From positions 1-34,200 of the IMG/VR virus record IMGVR_UViG_3300044732_000530: DNA of 34,200 nt; one strand, 5' to 3'. Shown in pieces: positions 21,256 to 30,230 of this stretch. Positions within the stretch are counted from its first letter, which is position 1. Each line of letters begins with the position of its first letter. Below the pieces are notes generated by a model that did not search any database, had not been told where the DNA came from, and saw nothing but the letters and a program-made list of their open reading frames with translations. The DNA is from a virus. The position numbers and the translations under genes are program-made.

Positions 21256-22140
21256 ATGGACTTTAATACATACTTAAAACAAGAACTTGGGTTTCAACCT
21301 GGACAGGTGATCCCCCCAAACAAGGTTGCGGGGTTTAAGGAAAAATATAACAGGCATTTAAAGTCCCAGCAAGAGGAGTCTCGGAAGACTGCGGAAAGGC
21401 AACAACAAGAGCAAGCAAATGCCGCTCGTATTGAAGGCGCGTCAGCATTGTTTGGGGCAAAGGTTGAAGAAGCTCAACAACAAGGCAGACCACTAAACCC
21501 AAAATTGGTCGAATCTGCATTCAAACTTATTGGAGCTGGGCAAATCGAGCAAGCCGATAAAGTTTCAGCGGCTTTGTTTGCAGAGGAATCAGTAAATGAA
21601 GAACAAAGGCTAAAAGTCGAAGAGGCAAAGTCAAAACAGCAAACGGAAAGTAAGCAATCAATGGAAGTAGCCGAAAAAGCCGCAGAGGGGATTAGACTTA
21701 CAAATGACTTGTCAAACTCGCCAGGATTTTCTGGAGTTTTTGGTGTTGGTTTAGGAACTAGGTTTTTGCCAGGTACTGATGCAAGGGACGCAGACGCAAC
21801 CAGAAAAAGATTAGTTGCCTTAGCTTCAACGGATGCAATTAAAGCATTCCAAGGTTATGGTGCAATGTCCAACATTGAATTCAAAACTGCTCAAGAGGCG
21901 GCAACTTCATTGGCTGATACTGGAATTTCAGAAGAAAAAGCAGCAAGCGAAATAAATAAACTTAGGTCATACTTTGGGAAAGCCATAAGAAACGCCGAGG
22001 AATTTGGAAAAATTCCTAAAGGTGCGTCTGAGTCGTTAATTTCGCAAGCTATGCAGAATTTGAAAGTCGACAAAGATAAAGATAAAGAACAACCTAAAAC
22101 AGCGGCGCAAAGGCTTAAGGAAAAAACTCAAGGTCGATAA
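21256..22140 (+). CDS. Putative internal/ejection protein
   Basis: A 294-residue, strongly helical, charged protein (NRHLKSQQEESRKTAERQQQEQANAARIEGASALFG). A central glycine-rich block (NSPGFSGVFGVGLGTRFLPG) and a lysine-rich tail follow. Such long helical proteins between tail and terminase genes usually form the internal core ejected with the DNA in podoviruses. The assignment is from position and composition. Confidence 0.5.
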   Translation: MDFNTYLKQELGFQPGQVIPPNKVAGFKEKYNRHLKSQQEESRKTAERQQQEQANAARIEGASALFGAKVEEAQQQGRPLNPKLVESAFKLIGAGQIEQADKVSAALFAEESVNEEQRLKVEEAKSKQQTESKQSMEVAEKAAEGIRLTNDLSNSPGFSGVFGVGLGTRFLPGTDARDADATRKRLVALASTDAIKAFQGYGAMSNIEFKTAQEAATSLADTGISEEKAASEINKLRSYFGKAIRNAEEFGKIPKGASESLISQAMQNLKVDKDKDKEQPKTAAQRLKEKTQGR

Positions 22141-22144
22141 TTAA

Positions 22145-25100
22145 ATGGCAAATCCAGAAGAAGAGAAGGCAGATCCAGAAATCAGCAAGCTCGAAAGGGA
22201 TGCTATTTTTGAGTACCTTGACCAAGAGAAGGCAAACCTAGAAGCTCAGAAGAAATCTTACGAGTCGGTTAGTGATGTTGTAACTCAGCCAGACCCTAAC
22301 GACATTAGTTTTACTAGTCCTGCGTTTGCAGAGCTGCAAACTCCACAAGAATACCAGATTCCAGAATTTACCACCGAAGAGGGCATGAAGGCCCGTGGAC
22401 TTCTGGATCAAGATGGAAATGCAACACAGCTTGGCGAAGATTACCTTTTGCTGGAGGATCGTGGACTTGTGGAGAATGGTGTATTGACTACCAAAGGCGA
22501 GGCCTTTATCACAAGTCGTGATGAAATTGTAGATTCATCCACATGGTATGATAACGGAATGAGGGATGAAGACCTTGATGAAAAGAAAGCTGAAATGCTT
22601 GCAATCAGGGATGCTAACAAACTTGACGAAGAACCATCAAAACCGTTTTTAGAGACATTTAAAGAACTTGGCGAGGGGGCTGTAGATTTTGTTAAATACT
22701 CGTATGATATTGCCAACAACTTGCCGCCATTAGCTTTGATTAGTGCTGCCGTTGGTCAAGGTGAGTCAATAGATGAAAAAATAGCAGAAACTGCTGAATT
22801 TGCTGATAAATTTATAGAAAACTCGACTATCGGCTCCGCTAAACTTGGAAGGTTTTTGGGTCGTGGTGGTGTCGCTATTTCCGAAGCTACTGGACTAATG
22901 TCTCCAGAAGAAGCTGACAAATACAACAAGAAACGAAATCTTGGATTGGCTTATGTTAAAGACGCTCAAGAGAAACTTGATTCCGTTGAAGTTGCTAGTT
23001 TTGTTAAAGCTGGAGAAGTTGTTACTGATGCACTGGATGCAAATCGCAATCAATATATTGAAGAATTTGGAGCAGAAGAAGGAGAAAAGAAATTTCAAGA
23101 GAATTTAAGCGGAGCAGGTTTAGTTGCTGGAACTATTGCAGACCCTCAAGGTATTGCTGTTGGTTTGGCAACGGGCGGACTTGGTTTTGCGACTCAAGTA
23201 ATAAGAGGTGCTAATGCGGCAAGAAAAGCCAAGAAGGGCATTGAGATAATCAATCATGGAAGGGAATTGAACGCAGCAAGGGCAACAGTGCTTTCCAATG
23301 CAACAAAACTTGCAGATGAGGCTGCGACCACATCGAGCCAACTTGATGATGCACTTCGTATTGGTGCTACGGAAAAAGCAACAGAACTTACTAAAAGGCT
23401 GGATGACCTAACGACCCAATCGCAAGCAGTTCAAACCCGCCTTGGAATTATTGATGACGGTATCCAGAATGTAAGTAAGACTGCAAATCAACTTGAGATT
23501 GGTTTAGATACAGCTAAAACTGCGGGTGATGCTGTTCGCGCAGTTGCATCTGGTGCGACAAAAGGAGTCTCGTATGGTGCGGAAAAACTTGGAAATGGTG
23601 TTGCTAGAGTTAATGGCTTCTTACGAAAAGTAGAGAGAAGTATATTTAGATACAGAATCCCATCTCTAATTGCTACAACGCTATCTATTCCTTTCCCACA
23701 GGCGGCAGCAGGATATGTCGGAGCAAGACTTGGATTGATCGCTTCAGTCCCTGCTCTTCGCAAGATGTCAAAATTTGGTAATGCGGTTAGCGAGGAATTG
23801 CTTGAAAGAAGTAGCTCAACACCGTTCTTTCGCCGTTTAGCCGCAAATGAAAGCGTTGGTGGTATTGGTCGCGCTGTGGCTACACTTGGTGATTACTCCA
23901 CTCCGCTTGTTCGAGGTTTCGCCAGCATGGCTAAAGGGACTGCTCAAGCCGCTCCTGCTACATTCTCATACAACGCGATTAACTCTCAAGGAATTGACGA
24001 GAACACGCTTAAATACGCTGCCCGTGATGCATTGGTGTTTGGTGGTCTTGGGCGAGTCATTGGTGGTAAGAAGGACATGGAGCAGGTCAACATTGACCAG
24101 ATGACCAACTATCGGAATAAGCTAGATGCTGACCAAATAGCCGTATTCGATGGACTAAAAGACCGTGACTTTAGGTATGCGCTTTCCAACATTGATGCGG
24201 CATACCCTGGGTCGTTCAAGTGGGAAATCAACACCACTGGCAACAACAAGTTTGACCCTGTTGGACAAAAAGCCGTTGTTAATATTAACGACAAGGTTGG
24301 CTTCTTAAAGGAAGTAGCCATGCACGAAGCTGGACATATGATTCAGCATGTGTGGCAAAAGGATAGCGCAATCGTAGCTCGGATGCTTGGTGACGATACT
24401 CAGCCAGGACTTGTCCGTAATCCAGACGGAACGCTAGACCCAGAGTTTAAAGCGTGGGCAGACGAATACAACAACTTGCGCAGGCAGAATGATATGACCC
24501 CAGCTGACTTGGGGGAACTTGCTATTGAGTATTATACCGATCAAGGTGTACAGACGCTACTGGAAGACACTCTTAAAGGAAACCTTTACAAAGAATCACG
24601 CAAAACTCCACTTCGCCGCGCCGTTGAAGGTAGTTTTAGAACATTGTTTAATGCTACGCCTATTGTCAAAAACCTGCACTTTAAGATGGGTGGCGCGACT
24701 GATGCTGGTGGGCGCATGGTGATGGGTACTGGATTGCTTACTGACGGGTTTAGGGAGCTGCCGGAAGTAAAGGCAATGGTGCGCCAAATGTACCGAGAAA
24801 CCGCTGGCAAGCCAAAAGCAGCGAGAGTCCAGAAGGTTGTCGATGTTAAATCCGATAACCCTAAGCACTATCAAGCGACAAGCGTTTTAGATCAAGTTAA
24901 TAAGCAAATCGTAGAGCGTGGCGAGAAGCTGCCAAACGGTGTCCTTATTCCAGACAAGAACGGCAACGGAGAAGGGATTCTTACTGATGACCACCTAAAG
25001 GCACTAGAGGAAGCTGGAGTTATTGATGATGGAGAGTTTGGTAAGGCTTTACTACTCCAATCTGAAATTGAAGCTTCAGTAAATCATGGTACACTTCTTG

Positions 25101-27268
25101 TTAACAAACCAATCAAGCAAGGTCGTTCAGAGCAATTTGGAGGACTTACTGAGAACTATGTGGTTCCTACAAAATGGGTATTGAAGAAAGGCCGCTTGTA
25201 TCTTGAGGCAATGGACTTGCGCCAACTTGAGAAGAATGTTGACCGCGCAGTTAAAAACAAGATAGCTAAGGAACTAAACCTTACTCGCAAAAAAATCTAC
25301 GAAGATATTGAGAAGTCCGTTGAAATCCAAAACAAGGGTGAATCGACTGATGCTTACTATCAAAGCGTAGATCCTAAAAACTGGCAGAGACGGAAGAACT
25401 TTATTAACTCTGTTCAAGGCCAACAAACAACTCGTCAACTTGGAATCAACCCAATGATGCAGAAGGTGTCGCCAGACCTTGTAACTGGAATTTACCGCAC
25501 ATTTGCGTTTGACCGACTTCAAAGCGCAATCAAGACTTCAGGCGATGTTGTTATCCCATACGGCCCTACATCGTACTACAGCCTTCGTGACAACTTGATG
25601 CCTCAGTCGCCAAGGTTCAATCGGGATGGTGAGTTAATTTATGAAAACAAAGAGCAAAAAACAGGTAGGATACCTTCTAAGCAAGGTGTCGCCATTGACC
25701 AGCAAGCAGCAGTCCAAACTCAAGAAGGAACTGCACAGCGGCAAGGTCAAGGTCAAGAAGGGCAAGTAAGGTTGATGCCGCAAGGCAAGTTGGATTCCGA
25801 CTACATGAAGGCAGTCGAGTCTGGTAATGTCGAGGTGCAGCAGCGTTTGGTAGATGAGGCGGCAAAGAATGCTGGGTATAAAACCGAAGGCTGGCACGGC
25901 ACTGTTGATGAATTCAACACGTTTGACATGCGCCGTGGCCGAGTAATGTTTTACACGAACCAAAAACTTGCGGAAGCTACCGCATCAGGGAGAGCGCTGG
26001 TGGATGGGGACAAATCCAAAGCTAAAACAATTCGAGCCTTCTTAAAGCTCGAAAATCCGTTTCGGGGAAGTCGATTTACTAAAAAATCTGATATTGGAAG
26101 CTCTGATTCTGTGATTACGGACAACGATGTAATCGTGGTTTTTGATCCATCGCAAATCAAATCCGCAGCGCCCGTCACCTACGACAATTTTGGCAATGTA
26201 ATCCCGTTGAGTAAGCGGTTTGATATGGGCAGCGGGGATATTCGTTACATGCCACAAGGCAAACCCAAGGCAACAAGACTTGCATCTGAGTTGGCTAAAA
26301 GGTCAAAAGTGCCATTGTCAAAAGTACAAGGTTCTGGCGCGGGTGGGTCAATCACGCCCAATGACATCCGGGCTTACATTAGCGAGCAGGAAGGTAAGTT
26401 TAAACCATTGGCGTTCCAGAAAGAGCCACCTATGGCAGTCGATCCAACAATCTCAGACCTAGTCGGAAGCGAGGTTGAATTCCAAGGTCGCGTTGGGACT
26501 ATTGTGGATGATGGTGGGAGGCCAGTCCTGCAAGATGCTGATGGTGTTGTTTACGAGCTTCCGTTTGGTTACTTTACTGATCAGAGTTCAAGGCAACTTG
26601 GAGTAAGTCCTACCGGCAAACGAGTTATTGACAAGAACAACTTAATCAAAGAGTTTGAAGAAACCTCAAGGCAAGAACTTCGTGACATCTTTGGCTACAT
26701 TGACGATACAACCGACAAGATCGTTGAGCTTGCAGAACTTGGTAATTCCGTTAAAAGATCCAAAAACCGCAAGTCGGAAATTGTTCGTGAGACTCCAGAA
26801 TTTCAACAGTATGTTCGTGGCGTAACCGATCAACAGATACTACAAGCATGGGACAGAACAGAAAAAGCCTTGAATCGGGCAAAACAATCGAAAAACATAA
26901 ATAATGAAGACATCAAAGCCATTATCGACAAGCTCGAAGGAGACATCAGAAACATCGAGAAGCTCGCGGAAGCCATTGATGTTCTCAAACAGCAACGCAT
27001 TTCTCGTCCGTCTACTGGCCAAGAAGCAACGACAGCAGTATCAGGCACAAGCCAAGCCGATTTGATGTCCCAAATGGAGGCCGAGGCTAGGGCAGCTGGA
27101 GCGAAACGCAGAGTGTCAAGCATTGGTGCGCCAAGTCGCAGATTGGCAACACCGAGCATTTCCGAGTCTTATCGCAGGACTGGTAAAGAATATCGCAACC
27201 CAGCTCTTGCCAGAAGCATTTCTCTTGCTATAAGTGGGCAGTCGCAAGAACGCGACCGAAACAAATGA
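22145..27268 (+). CDS. Giant multidomain virion polyvalent protein
   Basis: 1707 residues. The acidic N-terminus is followed by glycine-rich hydrophobic stretches at ~326-355 and ~506-535, which could enter membranes. MHEAGHMIQHVW places a zincin HEAGH at 727-731. A duplicated linker (IRYMPQGK / VRLMPQGK) frames SDYMKAVESGNVEVQQRLVDEAAKNAGY and an ADP-ribosyltransferase-like domain (WHGT 1250-1253, VVFDPSQIKS 1331-1340). Residues 1376-1412 resemble an E3-binding domain. A beta segment and coiled coil complete it. Such polyvalent proteins are thought to be injected with phage DNA to disarm the host. It overlaps the small terminase (ATGA). Confidence 0.7.
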   Translation: MANPEEEKADPEISKLERDAIFEYLDQEKANLEAQKKSYESVSDVVTQPDPNDISFTSPAFAELQTPQEYQIPEFTTEEGMKARGLLDQDGNATQLGEDYLLLEDRGLVENGVLTTKGEAFITSRDEIVDSSTWYDNGMRDEDLDEKKAEMLAIRDANKLDEEPSKPFLETFKELGEGAVDFVKYSYDIANNLPPLALISAAVGQGESIDEKIAETAEFADKFIENSTIGSAKLGRFLGRGGVAISEATGLMSPEEADKYNKKRNLGLAYVKDAQEKLDSVEVASFVKAGEVVTDALDANRNQYIEEFGAEEGEKKFQENLSGAGLVAGTIADPQGIAVGLATGGLGFATQVIRGANAARKAKKGIEIINHGRELNAARATVLSNATKLADEAATTSSQLDDALRIGATEKATELTKRLDDLTTQSQAVQTRLGIIDDGIQNVSKTANQLEIGLDTAKTAGDAVRAVASGATKGVSYGAEKLGNGVARVNGFLRKVERSIFRYRIPSLIATTLSIPFPQAAAGYVGARLGLIASVPALRKMSKFGNAVSEELLERSSSTPFFRRLAANESVGGIGRAVATLGDYSTPLVRGFASMAKGTAQAAPATFSYNAINSQGIDENTLKYAARDALVFGGLGRVIGGKKDMEQVNIDQMTNYRNKLDADQIAVFDGLKDRDFRYALSNIDAAYPGSFKWEINTTGNNKFDPVGQKAVVNINDKVGFLKEVAMHEAGHMIQHVWQKDSAIVARMLGDDTQPGLVRNPDGTLDPEFKAWADEYNNLRRQNDMTPADLGELAIEYYTDQGVQTLLEDTLKGNLYKESRKTPLRRAVEGSFRTLFNATPIVKNLHFKMGGATDAGGRMVMGTGLLTDGFRELPEVKAMVRQMYRETAGKPKAARVQKVVDVKSDNPKHYQATSVLDQVNKQIVERGEKLPNGVLIPDKNGNGEGILTDDHLKALEEAGVIDDGEFGKALLLQSEIEASVNHGTLLVNKPIKQGRSEQFGGLTENYVVPTKWVLKKGRLYLEAMDLRQLEKNVDRAVKNKIAKELNLTRKKIYEDIEKSVEIQNKGESTDAYYQSVDPKNWQRRKNFINSVQGQQTTRQLGINPMMQKVSPDLVTGIYRTFAFDRLQSAIKTSGDVVIPYGPTSYYSLRDNLMPQSPRFNRDGELIYENKEQKTGRIPSKQGVAIDQQAAVQTQEGTAQRQGQGQEGQVRLMPQGKLDSDYMKAVESGNVEVQQRLVDEAAKNAGYKTEGWHGTVDEFNTFDMRRGRVMFYTNQKLAEATASGRALVDGDKSKAKTIRAFLKLENPFRGSRFTKKSDIGSSDSVITDNDVIVVFDPSQIKSAAPVTYDNFGNVIPLSKRFDMGSGDIRYMPQGKPKATRLASELAKRSKVPLSKVQGSGAGGSITPNDIRAYISEQEGKFKPLAFQKEPPMAVDPTISDLVGSEVEFQGRVGTIVDDGGRPVLQDADGVVYELPFGYFTDQSSRQLGVSPTGKRVIDKNNLIKEFEETSRQELRDIFGYIDDTTDKIVELAELGNSVKRSKNRKSEIVRETPEFQQYVRGVTDQQILQAWDRTEKALNRAKQSKNINNEDIKAIIDKLEGDIRNIEKLAEAIDVLKQQRISRPSTGQEATTAVSGTSQADLMSQMEAEARAAGAKRRVSSIGAPSRRLATPSISESYRRTGKEYRNPALARSISLAISGQSQERDRNK

Positions 27269-27816
27269 GCGACGAAGACCTATCAGCGATTGATAGTAAA
27301 GAGGCGATGAAAGAGTTCTTCCTTGAGGTCAAGGAAAGGGCTAAGCAATTTCCTCGGAATACTATCGAGAACTACAACCCGAATGTGGCGGCACAGATCC
27401 TCTGGATGCTGGCGCAGGGTGGGCGTATCAATGCTATTGCCAAGAAGTGCAAGGTAACGCATGAGACTGTTCGTGCGCTGGAGTGGAGGCATAACGACAC
27501 GCTGGAGTCAAAGCGTAAGGAGTTCTCTAAGCGATACGCCATTGCTGCGGCTGAGTACACCGACCTGTTGTTTGAGAAGGCAGAGCAGTTGAGCCGTGAT
27601 CCAGACCAGCTTAAGGCTATCTCCCCAGACCGATTGGCGTTGACTATTGGCATTATGACCGATAAGGCTGGACAGCTCTCTGGCATGGCTAGTACCATTG
27701 TAGAGCATCGCAAGGGGCCGTCTATTGATGATGCCGCTAAGATGATTGCGGAAGCCAAGTCTAGGATTGCCAATAAAGTCAAAACACAAGCGGTAGAAGC
27801 CGAAATCGTAGAATGA
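27265..27816 (+). CDS. Terminase small subunit candidate
   Basis: A 183-residue helical protein. Residues ~53-77 (RINAIAKKCKVTHETVRALEWRHND) form a helix-turn-helix suited to pac-site binding, followed by a helical oligomerisation region. It lies two genes before the large terminase. It would select phage DNA and regulate packaging. Both ends overlap neighbours by ATGA. Confidence 0.68.
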   Translation: MSDEDLSAIDSKEAMKEFFLEVKERAKQFPRNTIENYNPNVAAQILWMLAQGGRINAIAKKCKVTHETVRALEWRHNDTLESKRKEFSKRYAIAAAEYTDLLFEKAEQLSRDPDQLKAISPDRLALTIGIMTDKAGQLSGMASTIVEHRKGPSIDDAAKMIAEAKSRIANKVKTQAVEAEIVE

Positions 27817-28166
27817 TACCAGAACCAAAATCAAGATACGCTGACCACCTCAAAGATGGTGGAAATCTAGTTCGCCACTACATGGTCGAGCATGACGGCG
27901 TTCAGCACAAGTGCCATACGCTTTGCTACGCTTCGTATCTAGCCGAGAAGTTCAACGCTAAGATTTGGAATGTGGTGCTGGAGAAGTTCGTCAAACCCTT
28001 CATTGGCGTATGTAAGCATTGCAAGAAGCGTCGAGAGCTTCATTTCGTTGACGGGAATAGAGGGTCGTTACCTCCAGAGGACGATACCTTTGGGTGTAAG
28101 GAATGCGGCAGCGTTTACAGGATTGTTGACATCCTCATGGAGACAGACGCATACAAAACCAAGTAA
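27813..28166 (+). CDS. Zinc-ribbon protein between terminase genes
   Basis: A 117-residue protein. C-terminal half VCKHCKKRRELHF...FGCKECGSVYRI gives two CxxC pairs, a zinc ribbon. The N-terminal half has HMVEHDG-like aromatic/His-rich text with two extra cysteines. Its position between the two terminase subunits suggests a packaging cofactor or a regulator. The stop shares a base with the terL start. Confidence 0.6.
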   Translation: MIPEPKSRYADHLKDGGNLVRHYMVEHDGVQHKCHTLCYASYLAEKFNAKIWNVVLEKFVKPFIGVCKHCKKRRELHFVDGNRGSLPPEDDTFGCKECGSVYRIVDILMETDAYKTK

Positions 28167-29764
28167 TGCAGTGGCGCAAACATCCAATCCTTCAGCCTCC
28201 CAGCGATGACGAGGTAGCATTGATGGAGCCAGATGATCTCGTTGAGCTTCATCGAATCTATCATGAGGCCATCGAGAACGCTGAGAAAGACCCATTCCGC
28301 TATGGGTTTAGGCTTCCGCATTGGGAGAAAGCTGAAGAGCAACTAGCGCAAGTCTCTGAAGTTCTAGCACTCGGGGGGAATCGCAGCGGCAAAACTGCGT
28401 GGGGTTCTTACTGTGTTGTCAAAGCTGCCATCGAAAACCCAAAGTCGGAGATCTTTTGTTTTGCCCAGACCTCAGAGGTAAGCATCCGCCAGCAACAAAG
28501 CGCGGTGTGGAACTGGTTGCCGCATGAGATGAGGACAAAGCAAACCTCGGCTAATGCCTACATTTCGTACACGAAAAAGAACGGTTTCACGGATAACTCG
28601 TTGATTTTGCCTAATGCTTCACAGATCATCTTTAAGACCTACTCTCAGTATCAGAATAACCCAACTATCCTAGAAGGCGCGGAGCTTGGTAGCCGTGACC
28701 CCCAGTGGCACAATATTGGCGTATGGCTCGACGAGTACCTTCTTGGTAACGAGCTTATTGACACCCTGCGCTTCCGTCTTGCTACCCGCAACTCCAAGAT
28801 GCTGGTAACATTCACCCCGATTGATGGGTGGACGGAAGTGATTAAGGAATACTTAGATGGGGCTGCAAGCGTCCAGAGCGTCGAGGCTGAGCTGCTCAAC
28901 GGCGAACTTGTCCCCTATGTCCAGCGTAGTAAAAAACGCAATGCCAGCGTCCACTACTTCCATAGCAAGGATAACCCTTTCGGTGGCTACGAGCGAATCA
29001 AGGAGACCCTAGTTGGAAGGCCTCGGGAGGAGATCCTAATTCGCGCGTACGGGGTTCCAGTTAAGTCCCACGCCACCAAGTTTCCCAAGTTCAATAAAGA
29101 AGTCAATGTTGTCCAGCCATCAGAGATCCCAACTACGAATGTTACTCGCTATCAGATTATTGACCCGGCGGGTGCAAAGAATTGGTTTATGGCTTGGATT
29201 GCTGTGGATGCGTCTGGCACATTTTGGGTATATCGTGAGTGGCCGGGTGTCGATGTAGGCGACTGGGCTGAGTGGAAGGGTGGGAAGTGGATGCCAGGAC
29301 AAGGGGCTAAAGGACAGGGCTTTGGTATCCGTGACTACATGGACTTAATTGCCGAGCTTGAGGGTGACGAGAAGATCTTTGAGAGACTGATTGACCCTCG
29401 GCTTGGAGCTGCCAAGTACCAGTCAGCGGATGGAGCATCCTCTATTATCGAGGATTTGAACGATGCCGGCATGGTTTGTATTCCAGCTCCAGGGTTAGAC
29501 ATCGACGATGGACTACAGGCACTTATTGGCAAGATGTCATGGGACACCACTAGACCTGCAGATTCGGTCAATCGACCGCATTTCTATGTCTCATCAGAGT
29601 GTGAGAACATCATCCAAGCGTTGGCTGAATATACAGGAGAAGGCGGTCTAAAAGAGGCATGGAAGGACCCAATTGATACGTGCCGCTACGCCGCTATTGC
29701 TGGAATAGATCATGTTGACGAAACCCGAAATCTTGCTACAAGACAGGGAGCTGGAGGCTACTAA
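28166..29764 (+). CDS. terL: Terminase large subunit
   Basis: A 532-residue packaging motor. The ATPase domain has Walker A GGNRSGKT (70-77) and Walker B IGVWLDE with D189-E190, followed by a MLVTFTP coupling-type motif (211-217). The nuclease domain has YQIIDPAG (D333) and ERLIDPRLG (D410) as metal-binding acidic positions. It translocates DNA into the prohead through the portal and cuts concatemers. The gene order small terminase, zinc-ribbon, large terminase, portal supports this. The ATG at 28166 overlaps the previous stop by one base. Confidence 0.9.
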   Translation: MQWRKHPILQPPSDDEVALMEPDDLVELHRIYHEAIENAEKDPFRYGFRLPHWEKAEEQLAQVSEVLALGGNRSGKTAWGSYCVVKAAIENPKSEIFCFAQTSEVSIRQQQSAVWNWLPHEMRTKQTSANAYISYTKKNGFTDNSLILPNASQIIFKTYSQYQNNPTILEGAELGSRDPQWHNIGVWLDEYLLGNELIDTLRFRLATRNSKMLVTFTPIDGWTEVIKEYLDGAASVQSVEAELLNGELVPYVQRSKKRNASVHYFHSKDNPFGGYERIKETLVGRPREEILIRAYGVPVKSHATKFPKFNKEVNVVQPSEIPTTNVTRYQIIDPAGAKNWFMAWIAVDASGTFWVYREWPGVDVGDWAEWKGGKWMPGQGAKGQGFGIRDYMDLIAELEGDEKIFERLIDPRLGAAKYQSADGASSIIEDLNDAGMVCIPAPGLDIDDGLQALIGKMSWDTTRPADSVNRPHFYVSSECENIIQALAEYTGEGGLKEAWKDPIDTCRYAAIAGIDHVDETRNLATRQGAGGY

Positions 29765-29770
29765 CAAGCT

Positions 29771-29959
29771 ATGAAGACTCAAAACAAACCGATAGTTGCC
29801 GAGGAACTTATCATCGATTGCTTAAAGGAAGCGTATCTCAAGAGGGCAAAAATGGAAGAATACGGGAAAACCCCTAGACTTACAGAGGAGATTGAAACCC
29901 TTGAACATGCGATTCGATACATGAAATCTAAACTAAACCATGAAAACAGCACCAACTAA
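29771..29959 (+). CDS. Small helical protein
   Basis: A 62-residue charged helical protein (AEELIIDCLKEAYLKRAKMEEYG, ETLEHAIRYMKSKL). It fills the space between terL and the next small gene and overlaps the latter by 20 bases. A GGAGG lies too far upstream (14 nt) to be a normal ribosome-binding site. Function unknown. Confidence 0.5.
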   Translation: MKTQNKPIVAEELIIDCLKEAYLKRAKMEEYGKTPRLTEEIETLEHAIRYMKSKLNHENSTN

Positions 29960-30230
29960 GAAAGCAGCAAAGCGCGGTCGCCCACCTAAAGCTAAGCCAG
30001 AAACCCTTGATTCCCCCGTGGAACCTCAAGATGATACCACCTATGAGGGTGATTATCTAGTTATCCGCAAATGCCCAAACCCTAGTTGGGTAATGGTTCG
30101 CATGGATGGTGAGGCAGTCCCAGTTAAGGCTCCACCTAGGGTATCGCACAAACTAGTTGGCAAACCTATAAAAGTTGTTATGATACGCCCAGAAGTAGGC
30201 GAGCAGTTCTACGAATACATGCCATCATGA
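29940..30230 (+). CDS. Small protein with AT-hook-like N-terminus
   Basis: A 96-residue protein. TKKAAKRGRPPKAKPE contains the AT-hook core RGRPPK, which binds the minor groove of AT-rich DNA. The remainder is a beta-type domain (EGDYLVIRKCPNPSWVMVRMDGEAVPVKAP). It is placed between terminase and portal. It could bind packaged DNA or regulate late genes. The stop overlaps the portal ATG (ATGA). Confidence 0.55.
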   Translation: MKTAPTKKAAKRGRPPKAKPETLDSPVEPQDDTTYEGDYLVIRKCPNPSWVMVRMDGEAVPVKAPPRVSHKLVGKPIKVVMIRPEVGEQFYEYMPS

